The position numbers were made by a program, and so were the translations under genes. A stretch of DNA of 11,855 nucleotides. It comes from Daejeonella rubra (GTDB taxonomy: Bacteria > Bacteroidota > Bacteroidia > Sphingobacteriales > Sphingobacteriaceae). Positions within the stretch are counted from its first letter, which is position 1. Each line of letters begins with the position of its first letter. The notes beneath the pieces are model-generated. The model was not told the origin of the DNA. It did no database searches and saw nothing but the letters and a program-made list of their open reading frames with translations. The stretch covers positions 1 through 11,855 of the forward strand of contig NZ_FNHH01000048.1 in assembly GCF_900103545.1 (NCBI RefSeq), given 5' to 3'. This document shows, one piece after another, positions 1 to 6,826 of this stretch.

Positions 1-121
1 CTGATATTTTTTCTTGCCTTGCATAATACAAAATACTAATAATCAGTTACTTAACAAAGTAATATTTAAAATAAATAAGTTGTGCAACAGCCACTTGAAA
101 CAAAAGTCTCCAAAAATTCAA

Positions 122-175
122 GAAAGAACGAAGCTTCCACCGCCGAGGGCAAAACACCCGGCCCGCCGTTCTTTC
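122..175. repeat. GC-rich palindromic extragenic segment downstream of gmd
   Basis: The 9-bp arms GAAAGAACG (122-130) and CGTTCTTTC (167-175) are perfect inverted repeats around a GC-rich centre, in otherwise AT-rich DNA. The surrounding 1-301 region holds no recognisable gene. A 70-codon open frame at 14-226 looks incidental, because it is proline/arginine-rich only where the GC-rich segment is read through. A 6-bp stem, TATAGC/GCTATA, lies about 50 bp after the gmd stop but has no U-run, so I do not call it a terminator. From memory the GC-rich block resembles dispersed extragenic repeats of Sphingobacteriales. That is an impression, not a search result. Confidence 0.45.
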
Positions 176-301
176 ATCCCACCGCGCGGGTATCGTGGTT
201 CATTCCTTATTACTTTTTTATTTTAAACTCTTAAATCCTGCTATAGCTTGAACTAGGGCTATATCTGCAATAGAGTGCTGCTACTAGGATGAAGGAAACA
301 G

Positions 302-1438
302 CTATTCAAAATAATTCAGCGTATTGAATCCACCATCTTTCAGGTACTCATCCTTTTTAGTTAAGTGGAGATCTGATAAAACCATTTCTTTTACAAGAGC
401 CGGAAGGTCGTATTTTGGTTTCCAGCCTAATTTGGTATTGGATTTTGTTGGATCACCAATTAATAAGTCTACTTCTGTTGGTCTGAAATATTTTGGATCA
501 ACTTTAACTACAGTAGTTCCCGGTTTTAAGCTTTCTGCTTTCAGCTTTAGGCTTTCCACTTTCACTTCATCAATATCAATGATCACACCTCTTTCATGTT
601 CATCTTTACCACTGAATTCGACTTCGATACCTAATTCTGCAAAACTCATTTTGACGAAATCACGAACTGAAGTAGTTACACCTGTTGCAATAACGAAATC
701 TTCTGCTTTTTCCTGTTGTAAGATCAGCCACATCGCTTCCACATAATCCTTTGCATGTCCCCAATCCCTTTGTGCAGACAAATTACCTAAATACAGACAA
801 TTTTGTAAACCCAGAGCGATCTTTGCTGCAGCCATGGTTATTTTGCGGGTAACGAATGTTTCCCCTCTAACCGGACTTTCATGATTGAATAAAATACCAT
901 TACAAGCATACAAATTATAAGCCTCACGATAATTGACTGTGATCCAATAAGCATACATTTTAGCCACAGCATAGGGTGAGCGAGGATAAAATGGTGTTTT
1001 TTCTGATTGAGGCACTTCCTGTACCAGGCCATACAATTCTGATGTTGAAGCCTGATAGATCCTGGTCTTTTTTTCAAGTCCCAATATACGTATGGCCTCA
1101 AGTATCCGTAATGTCCCAAGTCCGTCTGCATTAGCAGTATATTCAGGTGTTTCAAAACTCACCTGCACATGGCTCATTGCAGCTAGATTATAGATCTCAT
1201 CAGGCTGTGTTTCCTGAATGATCCTGATAAGATTGGTAGAATCAGTCAGATCTCCATAATGAAGTTTTAACCTTAGGTTTTTTTCATGCGGATCCTGATA
1301 CAAATGGTCTATCCTGTCGGTATTGAGCAGAGAGCTTCTTCTCTTTATCCCATGCACAAAATAGCCCTTATTTAAAAGGAATTCTGTTAAGTACGCTCCA
1401 TCCTGACCTGTGATACCGGTTATAAGTGCGGTCTTCAT
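302..1438 (-). CDS. gmd: GDP-mannose 4,6-dehydratase
   Basis: This enzyme converts GDP-D-mannose to GDP-4-keto-6-deoxy-D-mannose in the cytoplasm. That product is the precursor of GDP-L-fucose, GDP-D-rhamnose and related sugars. The 378-residue protein is an extended SDR: NAD(P)-binding GITGQDG at residues 8-14, STSELYG at 131-137 with the catalytic Thr/Glu, and Tyr156/Lys160 in the YxxxK motif. The family signature FRPTEV and a GDPTK stretch follow near the C terminus. An upstream ATG at 1450 adds four residues but abuts a heptamer repeat, so I chose the ATG at 1438, which gives the usual MKTALITG start. The gene lies 271 bp after the NusG-like gene. Residues 292-305 are encoded by a 7-bp repeat (524-565). 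No fcl/GMER partner is in the window, so the final sugar is unknown. Confidence 0.95.
   Translation of the reverse strand: MKTALITGITGQDGAYLTEFLLNKGYFVHGIKRRSSLLNTDRIDHLYQDPHEKNLRLKLHYGDLTDSTNLIRIIQETQPDEIYNLAAMSHVQVSFETPEYTANADGLGTLRILEAIRILGLEKKTRIYQASTSELYGLVQEVPQSEKTPFYPRSPYAVAKMYAYWITVNYREAYNLYACNGILFNHESPVRGETFVTRKITMAAAKIALGLQNCLYLGNLSAQRDWGHAKDYVEAMWLILQQEKAEDFVIATGVTTSVRDFVKMSFAELGIEVEFSGKDEHERGVIIDIDEVKVESLKLKAESLKPGTTVVKVDPKYFRPTEVDLLIGDPTKSNTKLGWKPKYDLPALVKEMVLSDLHLTKKDEYLKDGGFNTLNYFE
524..565. repeat. In-gene heptanucleotide repeat within gmd
   Basis: Six consecutive 7-bp units lie inside the gmd reading frame. Four have the exact form GCTTTNN (531-558), and a diverged unit sits on each side. 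On the coding strand they read as NNAAAGC. Three units equal seven codons, which produces the repeated peptide ESLKLKA/ESLKPG near residues 293-307. Because one unit is not a multiple of three, gain or loss of one unit would shift the frame before FRPTEV. Confidence 0.85.
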
Positions 1439-1450
1439 TAGAGGAGACAT

Positions 1451-1478
1451 GAGATATGAGATGTGAGATGTGAGATGC
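1451..1478. repeat. Heptamer array GAGATGT, four units
   Basis: Four 7-bp units (GAGATAT, GAGATGT, GAGATGT, GAGATGC) directly precede the gmd start on the minus strand. The same family recurs in opposite orientation at 1614-1637. The spacer between them (1479-1613) shows no gene. Confidence 0.85.
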
Positions 1479-1613
1479 TGTACATTTTGATAATTTGTTC
1501 TTTAGCCTCGTTCAAATCAAGTAAAATCAGTGCTTAATTCTGTGGATTGTTGATGATATGTATCTTAATAATTGATCTGGATTTAATTCAAAAAACAGAA
1601 TTTTCGTCTATTG

Positions 1614-1637
1614 TCTCACATCTAATATCTCACATCT
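1614..1637. repeat. Heptamer array, inverted partner of 1451-1478
   Basis: About three and a half units of the reverse-complement family (TCTCACA and a TCTAATA variant). With 1451-1478 it forms an inverted pair that brackets about 135 bp between the NusG-like gene and gmd. It could fold as a long-range stem in the leader transcript of gmd, or simply be a second microsatellite insertion. Confidence 0.75.
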
Positions 1638-1709
1638 GTATACGGCTCCGCCCCTTCAGTCACATCTTTCGATTTTGACATCCAATATTAATCTATTAAA
1701 AACATGGTA

Positions 1710-2204
1710 TTAAGAGGCCTTTAATTTCTCAACAACATTCTTTCTAAGGTCAACTTTAACCTGCAATCCAAGATCCTGTAAATACAAGGTTAAATAATTG
1801 CCCTTGCTTTCCAAAACCTCTGCTTCCTTATCCATCAATGCACCAGACTTGATCATTATCCGGTCGTTTGAATTAAAGGTTCCAGCTTCAATACTGGAAT
1901 GATCGTATTGTATCAACCAGCTTTTTAAAAGCTCCATTTCCTTGTTCCTGATTACCGCTGGTTTACCACAATGCTGTAAAAATCGAACAACTCCGGGAAC
2001 CGCAAAAACCTTTTCCCTTTCCTTCTCATCCAGATAAACAAAGCAATAGGATCGAAATAAAGGTTCTTCCACCCATTTCCAGCGATCACTCCAAAGCTTT
2101 TTCCTCTTTAAAAGCGGACAATATACCTCTATACCTGATAAGCTGAGCTTATCTGAAACCGCTTTCTCACAACGGGATTTGGTGTAGATAACGTACCAGT
2201 TCAT
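1710..2204 (-). CDS. NusG/UpxY-family transcription antiterminator
   Basis: A 164-residue NusG paralogue. The N-terminal NGN domain (about residues 1-100) opens with MNWYVIYTKSRCEK and contains LFRSYCFVYL and VPGVVRFL. A KOW-like segment follows (about 112-160, from NDRIMIKSG onward). NusG paralogues of this type (UpxY, RfaH-like) bind RNA polymerase and promote elongation through long polysaccharide operons, usually one specific locus. The start codon overlaps the stop of the upstream winged-helix gene (ATGA, 4 bp), so the two are probably translationally coupled. The likely target is gmd and anything beyond the left edge, preceded by a 271-bp leader. The family is clear. Its exact target is inferred. 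Confidence 0.88.
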   Translation of the reverse strand: MNWYVIYTKSRCEKAVSDKLSLSGIEVYCPLLKRKKLWSDRWKWVEEPLFRSYCFVYLDEKEREKVFAVPGVVRFLQHCGKPAVIRNKEMELLKSWLIQYDHSSIEAGTFNSNDRIMIKSGALMDKEAEVLESKGNYLTLYLQDLGLQVKVDLRKNVVEKLKAS

Positions 2205-2737
2205 TCCGGGCTATTAAATATTAACACCAATTCCTTATGATGCCTTTCAACATAAACTTTAGCGTCAGCCTCCTCAAAAACGAGGTAACGTATTTTTCTT
2301 TTTAACAGCGGCTCAGTCTTTTCGACCAATGAACTTAAGTAATTACGATCAATGTCATTCCCAATGATCAGCAAATCAATTATATCTGAATCAAGCCCCT
2401 GTGCAATTCTGCCTTCGAGATATACCTGCTGTACATTACCTAACCTATCAATAACTCTTTCCAATAATTCCTCTACTCCTACAAACTTCAGGATGATACT
2501 ATTGAGATCCTTAAACAAAGGATGCCGGATATTCGCCCGGTATAATTTCTTGTTTCCTTCAGATTCAGCCAATAACAAGCCCGCATTTTCAAAACGGTTT
2601 AGTTCTTGCCTAATGCCATTAGTACTCTCATTAAACTCAGTCTCAAGGCTGCGTAAATAACCCTGGTTATTGATGTTTAAAAAGAATTTAAGCAAAAGCT
2701 TAATTCTGGTTTTAGAAGTGATGAGGCTTTCGAGCAT
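2201..2737 (-). CDS. Winged-helix regulator with C-terminal nucleotidyltransferase-like domain
   Basis: The 178-residue protein has an N-terminal winged helix (about residues 5-70). Its pattern ESTNGIRQELNRFENAGLL followed by GNKKLYRAN is typical of ArsR-type recognition helix and wing. The C-terminal half (about 85-175) carries LEGRIAQGLDSDIIDLLIIG, which resembles a degenerate MNT/nucleotidyltransferase motif, so catalysis is doubtful. Proteins of this architecture often sit beside UpxY-like genes in Bacteroidota polysaccharide loci, and a regulatory role is inferred from that. It overlaps the antiterminator gene by 4 bp and has its own promoter and a palindrome directly upstream, which would suit autoregulation. 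The DNA target and any ligand cannot be read from the sequence. Confidence 0.8.
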   Translation of the reverse strand: MLESLITSKTRIKLLLKFFLNINNQGYLRSLETEFNESTNGIRQELNRFENAGLLLAESEGNKKLYRANIRHPLFKDLNSIILKFVGVEELLERVIDRLGNVQQVYLEGRIAQGLDSDIIDLLIIGNDIDRNYLSSLVEKTEPLLKRKIRYLVFEEADAKVYVERHHKELVLIFNSPE

Positions 2738-2743
2738 TCTTAT

Positions 2744-2762
2744 TGAGTATAATCAGTACTCA
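2744..2762. promoter_or_regulatory. Palindromic operator candidate before the winged-helix gene
   Basis: The inverted repeat TGAGTA-N7-TACTCA is perfect over 6 bp per arm. It lies between the candidate -7 box and the start codon at 2737, where a bound dimer would block initiation. Autoregulation by the adjacent winged-helix protein is an inference. Confidence 0.4.
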
Positions 2763-2771
2763 TTATCGGAA

Positions 2772-2799
2772 CAAATATATAAAAATTTTATATTGTCAA
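2772..2799 (-). promoter_or_regulatory. Bacteroidota-type promoter for regulator-antiterminator-gmd
   Basis: The minus strand has TATATTTG (2779-2772), an exact match to the -7 consensus TAnnTTTG. A TTG (2799-2797) lies 17 bp upstream, at about the -33 position. It sits in the 85-bp gap after rmlA, so the regulator and antiterminator genes can be transcribed separately from rmlBCDA. Confidence 0.6.
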
Positions 2800-2822
2800 T
2801 ATTCTAAAACAAGTATTTATAC

Positions 2823-3686
2823 TTAGTTATTAATTAGCTTCAGAAGATACTCCCCATATCCACTTTTCCTCAATGGCTCAGCAACCTGAACCAATTGCTC
2901 TGATGAAATAAATTTCATTTGAAATGCAATCTCTTCAATACATCCCACTTTCAAGCCCTGCCTTTCTTCAATAACCTGAACAAACTGCCCTGCCTGCATC
3001 AAAGAATTGAAAGTACCTGTATCTAACCAGGCTGTACCACGGCTTAAAACACCTACTTTCAATTTCCCCTGTAACAGATACTCACGGTTTATATCTGTGA
3101 TCTCATATTCACCTCTGGTGGATGGTGCAATATTTTTGGCAATTTCTACCACAGTATTATTATAAAAATACAATCCCGGAACAGCATAATTTGATTTAGG
3201 CTTATCTGGTTTCTCCTCAATTGATAATGCATTAAATTCCTGATCGAATTCAACTACTCCATATCGTTCAGGATCTGATACCTGATAAGCAAATACAACT
3301 CCTCCTTCAGGTTGCTGGATCGTCGATAACATGCTTTGTATCGAATCTCCATGAAAAATATTATCACCTAAAACAAGAGCAACATCATCCTTCCCAATAA
3401 ATTCTTCTCCGATTACAAATGCTTGCGCCAAACCATTTGGGATTTTCTGCTCCGCATAGGAAAACTTACAACCGATACGGGTACCATCGCCCAGTAATTT
3501 TTTGAAATTCGGAAGATCATACGGAGTTGAAATAATAAGAATTTCATTGATCCCAGCCAGCATCAACGTAGATAATGGATAATAGATCATGGGTTTATCA
3601 TAAACCGGCATTAGCTGCTTACTTACTGCAAGCGTGAGTGGATGAAGCCTGGTTCCTGATCCTCCTGCTAAAATAATTCCTTTCAT
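2823..3686 (-). CDS. rmlA: Glucose-1-phosphate thymidylyltransferase
   Basis: RmlA makes dTDP-glucose from dTTP and glucose 1-phosphate, the first step of dTDP-L-rhamnose synthesis. The 287 residues match the family length. The nucleotide-binding loop GGSGTRLHPLT is at residues 8-18, with Lys23 in SKQLMPV, the metal-binding Asp108 in LGDNIF, EEKP at 157-160 and Asp223 in WLDTGT. The ATG overlaps the rmlD stop by one base (TAATG), so translation is likely coupled. It is the last gene of the rmlBCDA block. The next gene starts 85 bp downstream from its own promoter. The protein appears intact. Confidence 0.97.
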   Translation of the reverse strand: MKGIILAGGSGTRLHPLTLAVSKQLMPVYDKPMIYYPLSTLMLAGINEILIISTPYDLPNFKKLLGDGTRIGCKFSYAEQKIPNGLAQAFVIGEEFIGKDDVALVLGDNIFHGDSIQSMLSTIQQPEGGVVFAYQVSDPERYGVVEFDQEFNALSIEEKPDKPKSNYAVPGLYFYNNTVVEIAKNIAPSTRGEYEITDINREYLLQGKLKVGVLSRGTAWLDTGTFNSLMQAGQFVQVIEERQGLKVGCIEEIAFQMKFISSEQLVQVAEPLRKSGYGEYLLKLINN

Positions 3687-4549
3687 TATCGTGAATTATT
3701 AATTTGAGACAAGCACTTCTTTAAACTATCATGCCAGTAAGGTATTTTAATCTGCATAATCAACTCGATTTTTGACTTATTCATTATTGAGTAAGCTGGC
3801 CTTTTGGCTTTTGTAATATATTCACTACCAGGTATCGGCAAGACTTTTACAGGAATATCACTGATGTCAAATATAGCTTTTGCAAAATCATACCATGATG
3901 CGGTACCTTGATTGCTATAATGATATATTCCAAAAGAAGTATTGGAACTATTAATTATGTGGAAAATACAGTTCGCAAGATCAATTGCATAAGTAGGGGT
4001 GCCTAATTGATCAGCAATTACCTTTAGTTGCCCATGCTGTTTACCAAGTTTTAGCATGGTTTTAACAAAATTATTTCCAAACTCAGAGTAAAGCCAACTT
4101 GTTCGTAAAATAAAATATCGCTCAGTAATCTTAATAATTGCATTTTCACCTTCCAGCTTTGTGAGTCCATATATATTAACAGGATCCGTCAGATCTGTTT
4201 CCTTTAAAGGAAGAGCAGACTTACCTCCAAATACAAAATCTGTAGATATGTGAATCAATATAGAACCATACCTCTTACTAAGCAAAGCAAGATTAGCTGC
4301 ACCATCCCTGTTAACTTTGCGAGTTTGCTCAATTTCATCCTCTGCCTTATCTACTGCTGTATATGCTGCACAATTTATCACAAAATCCGGATGCTCCTGA
4401 TAAAATAGTTCGCCCAATAGATTTAAAGACAGAATATCAGAATTAAGTCTGTCGAAAAATAAAATATTGTTCACTTTCTTTTCTTCAGCTATTAATTTTA
4501 GACATTGACCCAACTGACCTGAGCTACCGAACACTAGTATTTTACTCAT
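3686..4549 (-). CDS. rmlD: dTDP-4-dehydrorhamnose reductase
   Basis: RmlD catalyses the last step of the pathway, NAD(P)H-dependent reduction of dTDP-4-keto-L-rhamnose to dTDP-L-rhamnose. The 287 residues start with the Rossmann loop GSSGQLG (8-14). ISTDFVF at 101-107 supplies catalytic Thr/Asp, and Tyr127 with Lys131 form the YxxxK motif (YGLTK). It starts 6 bp after rmlC and overlaps rmlA by one base. It appears intact and of normal length. Confidence 0.96.
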   Translation of the reverse strand: MSKILVFGSSGQLGQCLKLIAEEKKVNNILFFDRLNSDILSLNLLGELFYQEHPDFVINCAAYTAVDKAEDEIEQTRKVNRDGAANLALLSKRYGSILIHISTDFVFGGKSALPLKETDLTDPVNIYGLTKLEGENAIIKITERYFILRTSWLYSEFGNNFVKTMLKLGKQHGQLKVIADQLGTPTYAIDLANCIFHIINSSNTSFGIYHYSNQGTASWYDFAKAIFDISDIPVKVLPIPGSEYITKAKRPAYSIMNKSKIELIMQIKIPYWHDSLKKCLSQINNSR

Positions 4550-4555
4550 ATAAAT

Positions 4556-5098
4556 TTACTGGAATACAGAAAAAGGCGAGTTTTCACGATCCTTTTCAGA
4601 AACTAATATATCCTGCTCAGGTATCCCCCATTCAATATTTAGATCCGGATCATTAAACAGGATTCCACTCTCAGCTTGCTTATTATAATAATTATCGCAT
4701 TTGTAAAAAAACTCAGCGGAACTGCTTAGCACTGCGAATCCGTGGGCAAAACCTCTGGGCACAAATAATTGAAGTTTATTTTCATCGCTTAGAACGACAG
4801 AAAAGTGCATCCCAAATGTTTGTGATCCAGGACGAAGATCTATCGCAACATCCAATACCTCTCCTTTGAGTACCCTTACCAGTTTAGCCTGAGCATGATC
4901 AGTAGCCTGAAAATGCAATCCCCTGATTGTCCCGTAAGAAGATAATGACTGGTTGTCCTGTACAAAGTTTACCTCAAAACCGGTTAGATTCTTAAATTTT
5001 TTTAAATTAAAACTCTCGTAAAAGTACCCTCTTGTATCATTGAAGACAGTGGGTTTAATCAGGACGCAGCCCGGCAATGTTGTTTCAATTAGTTCCAT
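4556..5098 (-). CDS. rmlC: dTDP-4-dehydrorhamnose 3,5-epimerase
   Basis: RmlC epimerises C3 and C5 of dTDP-4-keto-6-deoxyglucose to give the L-configured intermediate. This is a 180-residue cupin of standard length. RGLHFQ holds the catalytic His62, KLVRVLKGEVLDVAIDLR forms the barrel core, LFVPRGFAHGF follows, and FFYKCDNYY includes Tyr132, the expected acid/base partner. It lies 2 bp after the rmlB stop and 6 bp before rmlD, within the compact rmlBCDA unit. Confidence 0.96.
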   Translation of the reverse strand: MELIETTLPGCVLIKPTVFNDTRGYFYESFNLKKFKNLTGFEVNFVQDNQSLSSYGTIRGLHFQATDHAQAKLVRVLKGEVLDVAIDLRPGSQTFGMHFSVVLSDENKLQLFVPRGFAHGFAVLSSSAEFFYKCDNYYNKQAESGILFNDPDLNIEWGIPEQDILVSEKDRENSPFSVFQ

Positions 5099-5100
5099 AC

Positions 5101-6156
5101 TTATCTGTTTGAATATTGATCTGCATAATACGACTGATAATTTCCTGTCGTAACATTATTTAACCATTCTTCATTAGATAAATACCAGTCTACGGTCTTT
5201 TCAAGGCCCTCTTCAAATTGTAGGCTTGGTTTCCAGCCTAATTCATTTTGAAGTTTAGATGAATCTATGGCGTACCGAAGATCATGACCAGCTCTATCGG
5301 TAACGAAAGTTAAGAGCTTTTCTGAAGTGCCGGGTTCTCTTTGCAACTTCTTGTCCATGATTTTGCACAAAAGATAAACCAGGTCGATATTTTTCCATTC
5401 ATTATGTCCACCAATATTATAGGTTGTACCAGGTGTGGCTTCATGAAAAATAACATCAATTGCTCTTGCATGGTCTTCAACCCAAAGCCAGTCACGCACA
5501 TTTTCACCTTTACCATAAATAGGAACAGGTTTGTTATTTTTAATATTATTTATAGCTAATGGAATCAGTTTCTCTGGAAAGTGATATGATCCGTAATTAT
5601 TAGAACAATTAGAGATCACTGTATTTAATCCGTATGTATCTTGATAAGCCCGAACGAAATGATCAGAACTGGCCTTAGATGCAGAATAAGGACTGTGAGG
5701 ATCATAATTAGTTTCTTCTGTAAACATACCAGCTTCGCCTAATGCCCCATAAACTTCATCAGTAGAAACATGATAGAAGAGTTTATTAGAATAATTACCC
5801 ACCCAGTAGTTTTTCGCAGCGTTAAGTAAATTAACGGTACCAACAACATTGGTCATCACGAACTCAAGTGGATTTGTAATTGAACGGTCCACATGAGACT
5901 CTGCTGCCAGATGGATAACCGCATCAAAATTCTCATTCTCAAAAAGTTTATTAATAAAACCTTCGTCAACAATATCCCCCTTTATGAATTTATAATTTGC
6001 CTCATCTTCAATATCAGTAAGGTTTGCCAGATTCCCAGCATAGGTAAGCTTATCAAGATTTATGATCATATAATCAGGGTATTTGTTAATAAAATGTCTG
6101 ACTACATGCGATCCAATAAAACCCGCACCACCTGTTATTAAAATTTTCTTTATCAT
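5101..6156 (-). CDS. rmlB: dTDP-glucose 4,6-dehydratase
   Basis: RmlB converts dTDP-glucose to dTDP-4-keto-6-deoxyglucose with a tightly bound NAD+. The 351 residues form an extended SDR: GGAGFIGSH at 9-17, STDEVYG at 131-137 with the catalytic Asp133/Glu134 pair, and Tyr157/Lys161 in SPYSASK. It is the first gene of the rmlBCDA block, and a two-copy direct repeat lies 80-125 bp upstream. A weak -7-like TATTTTCG lies closer to the start, without a convincing -33 element. A tviB-type 3' fragment ends 150 bp upstream. Confidence 0.97.
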   Translation of the reverse strand: MIKKILITGGAGFIGSHVVRHFINKYPDYMIINLDKLTYAGNLANLTDIEDEANYKFIKGDIVDEGFINKLFENENFDAVIHLAAESHVDRSITNPLEFVMTNVVGTVNLLNAAKNYWVGNYSNKLFYHVSTDEVYGALGEAGMFTEETNYDPHSPYSASKASSDHFVRAYQDTYGLNTVISNCSNNYGSYHFPEKLIPLAINNIKNNKPVPIYGKGENVRDWLWVEDHARAIDVIFHEATPGTTYNIGGHNEWKNIDLVYLLCKIMDKKLQREPGTSEKLLTFVTDRAGHDLRYAIDSSKLQNELGWKPSLQFEEGLEKTVDWYLSNEEWLNNVTTGNYQSYYADQYSNR

Positions 6157-6236
6157 TTTCCAGCCTAAAGGGCGAAAATAATAAAACCTTTGATTGAATT
6201 CTAATTAAATAATTTGACGTATTAGCTAATAATTTT

Positions 6237-6280
6237 AATGCGGAAAAATTGATAAAAAAATGCGGAATAATTTACTAAAA
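6237..6280. repeat. Two-copy direct repeat upstream of rmlB
   Basis: AATGCGGAA occurs at 6237-6245 and 6259-6267, exactly 22 bp apart. The similarity extends further as AATGCGGAAWAATT followed by an A-run. A spacing of two helical turns upstream of the first gene of an operon suits a protein-binding site. It could equally be a chance tandem duplication. Confidence 0.5.
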
Positions 6281-6306
6281 AATCCAGTCTAAATTTCATT
6301 TGCAGG

Positions 6307-6627
6307 CTACAACCTTGCATCCACCCATTCTCTATTTAATATAGCCCTGGTATCAAACAATACAGTTTCCGAATTCTTCATTTTGCCGAAATCAATGGAG
6401 AGAAATTCCTTGTGCGCAACGGCTAAAATGATTACCTGATAGTTCATTTCATAAATATCATCAATTAGAGTGATCCCATAATGGTTCAATACTTCTTCTT
6501 TCCCGGCAAGCGGATCAAATGTATCTACTTCAAGACCGAATTGTACTAATTCATGGATGATATCAATCACTTTTGTATTCCTGATATCCGGACAGTTTTC
6601 TTTGAACGTTATTCCCATTACCAGTGC
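6307..6627 (-). pseudogene. Truncated 3' end of a TviB-type nucleotide-sugar dehydrogenase
   Basis: This fragment encodes only the C-terminal UDP-binding domain, corresponding to residues 318-423 of the full gene at 9214-10485. About 95 of 106 residues are identical, and the DNA is roughly 85% identical by eye. Similarity starts abruptly at ALVMGITFKENCP. The seven residues before it in the open frame (from an ATG at 6648) are unrelated. The NAD-binding and catalytic domains are absent, so it cannot be an active dehydrogenase. It keeps DPLA where the intact gene has DLLA, and Asp-Pro is the usual family residue pair there. The fragment may therefore be the original native 3' end. It lies 150 bp upstream of rmlB on the same strand. 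Confidence 0.88.
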
Positions 6628-6714
6628 ACTTTCGGAATTTAAGTTCACTCAATTATCTTAATAGATTTTGACCCTAACCAGGGAAAGTATAATAGACACA
6701 TTGCACATTCGATT

Positions 6715-6791
6715 TATGTAAATTGCAAGCTTGTTCTATGTAATTTGTAAGTTTATGTTATGTAATTTGTAAGTTTGTGCTATGTAATTTG
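6715..6791. repeat. 22-bp tandem (iteron-like) repeats upstream of the ATPase
   Basis: Units begin at 6715, 6737, 6759 and 6781, each starting with TATGTAA and mostly continuing TTTGTAAGTTT. The first three are full 22-bp units, and the fourth matches for 11 bp. The array ends 35 bp before the ATPase ATG, so it fills the promoter region. The exact 22-bp spacing presents the motif on one helix face, as in iterons or operator arrays. Confidence 0.85.
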
Positions 6792-6826
6792 AATTTATTG
6801 TAATAATTATTTAAATACCTATTCTT

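Noticed and set aside
14..226. Plus-strand open frame of 70 codons at the left edge
   Set aside because: Composition follows the GC-rich repeat. No domain, no supporting start context, and opposite in strand to the neighbouring operon.
230..301. Intrinsic terminator after gmd
   Set aside because: The TATAGC/GCTATA stem is short and not followed by a U-run in the direction of transcription.
6307..6648. The 113-codon frame as a functional small protein
   Set aside because: It lacks both the NAD-binding and catalytic domains, and its first seven residues are junction sequence, so a broken gene is the simpler reading.
6715..6791. Plasmid or phage replication origin
   Set aside because: The iteron-like units lie next to an ATPase, not a replication initiator, and no DnaA box cluster or AT-rich unwinding array was evident.
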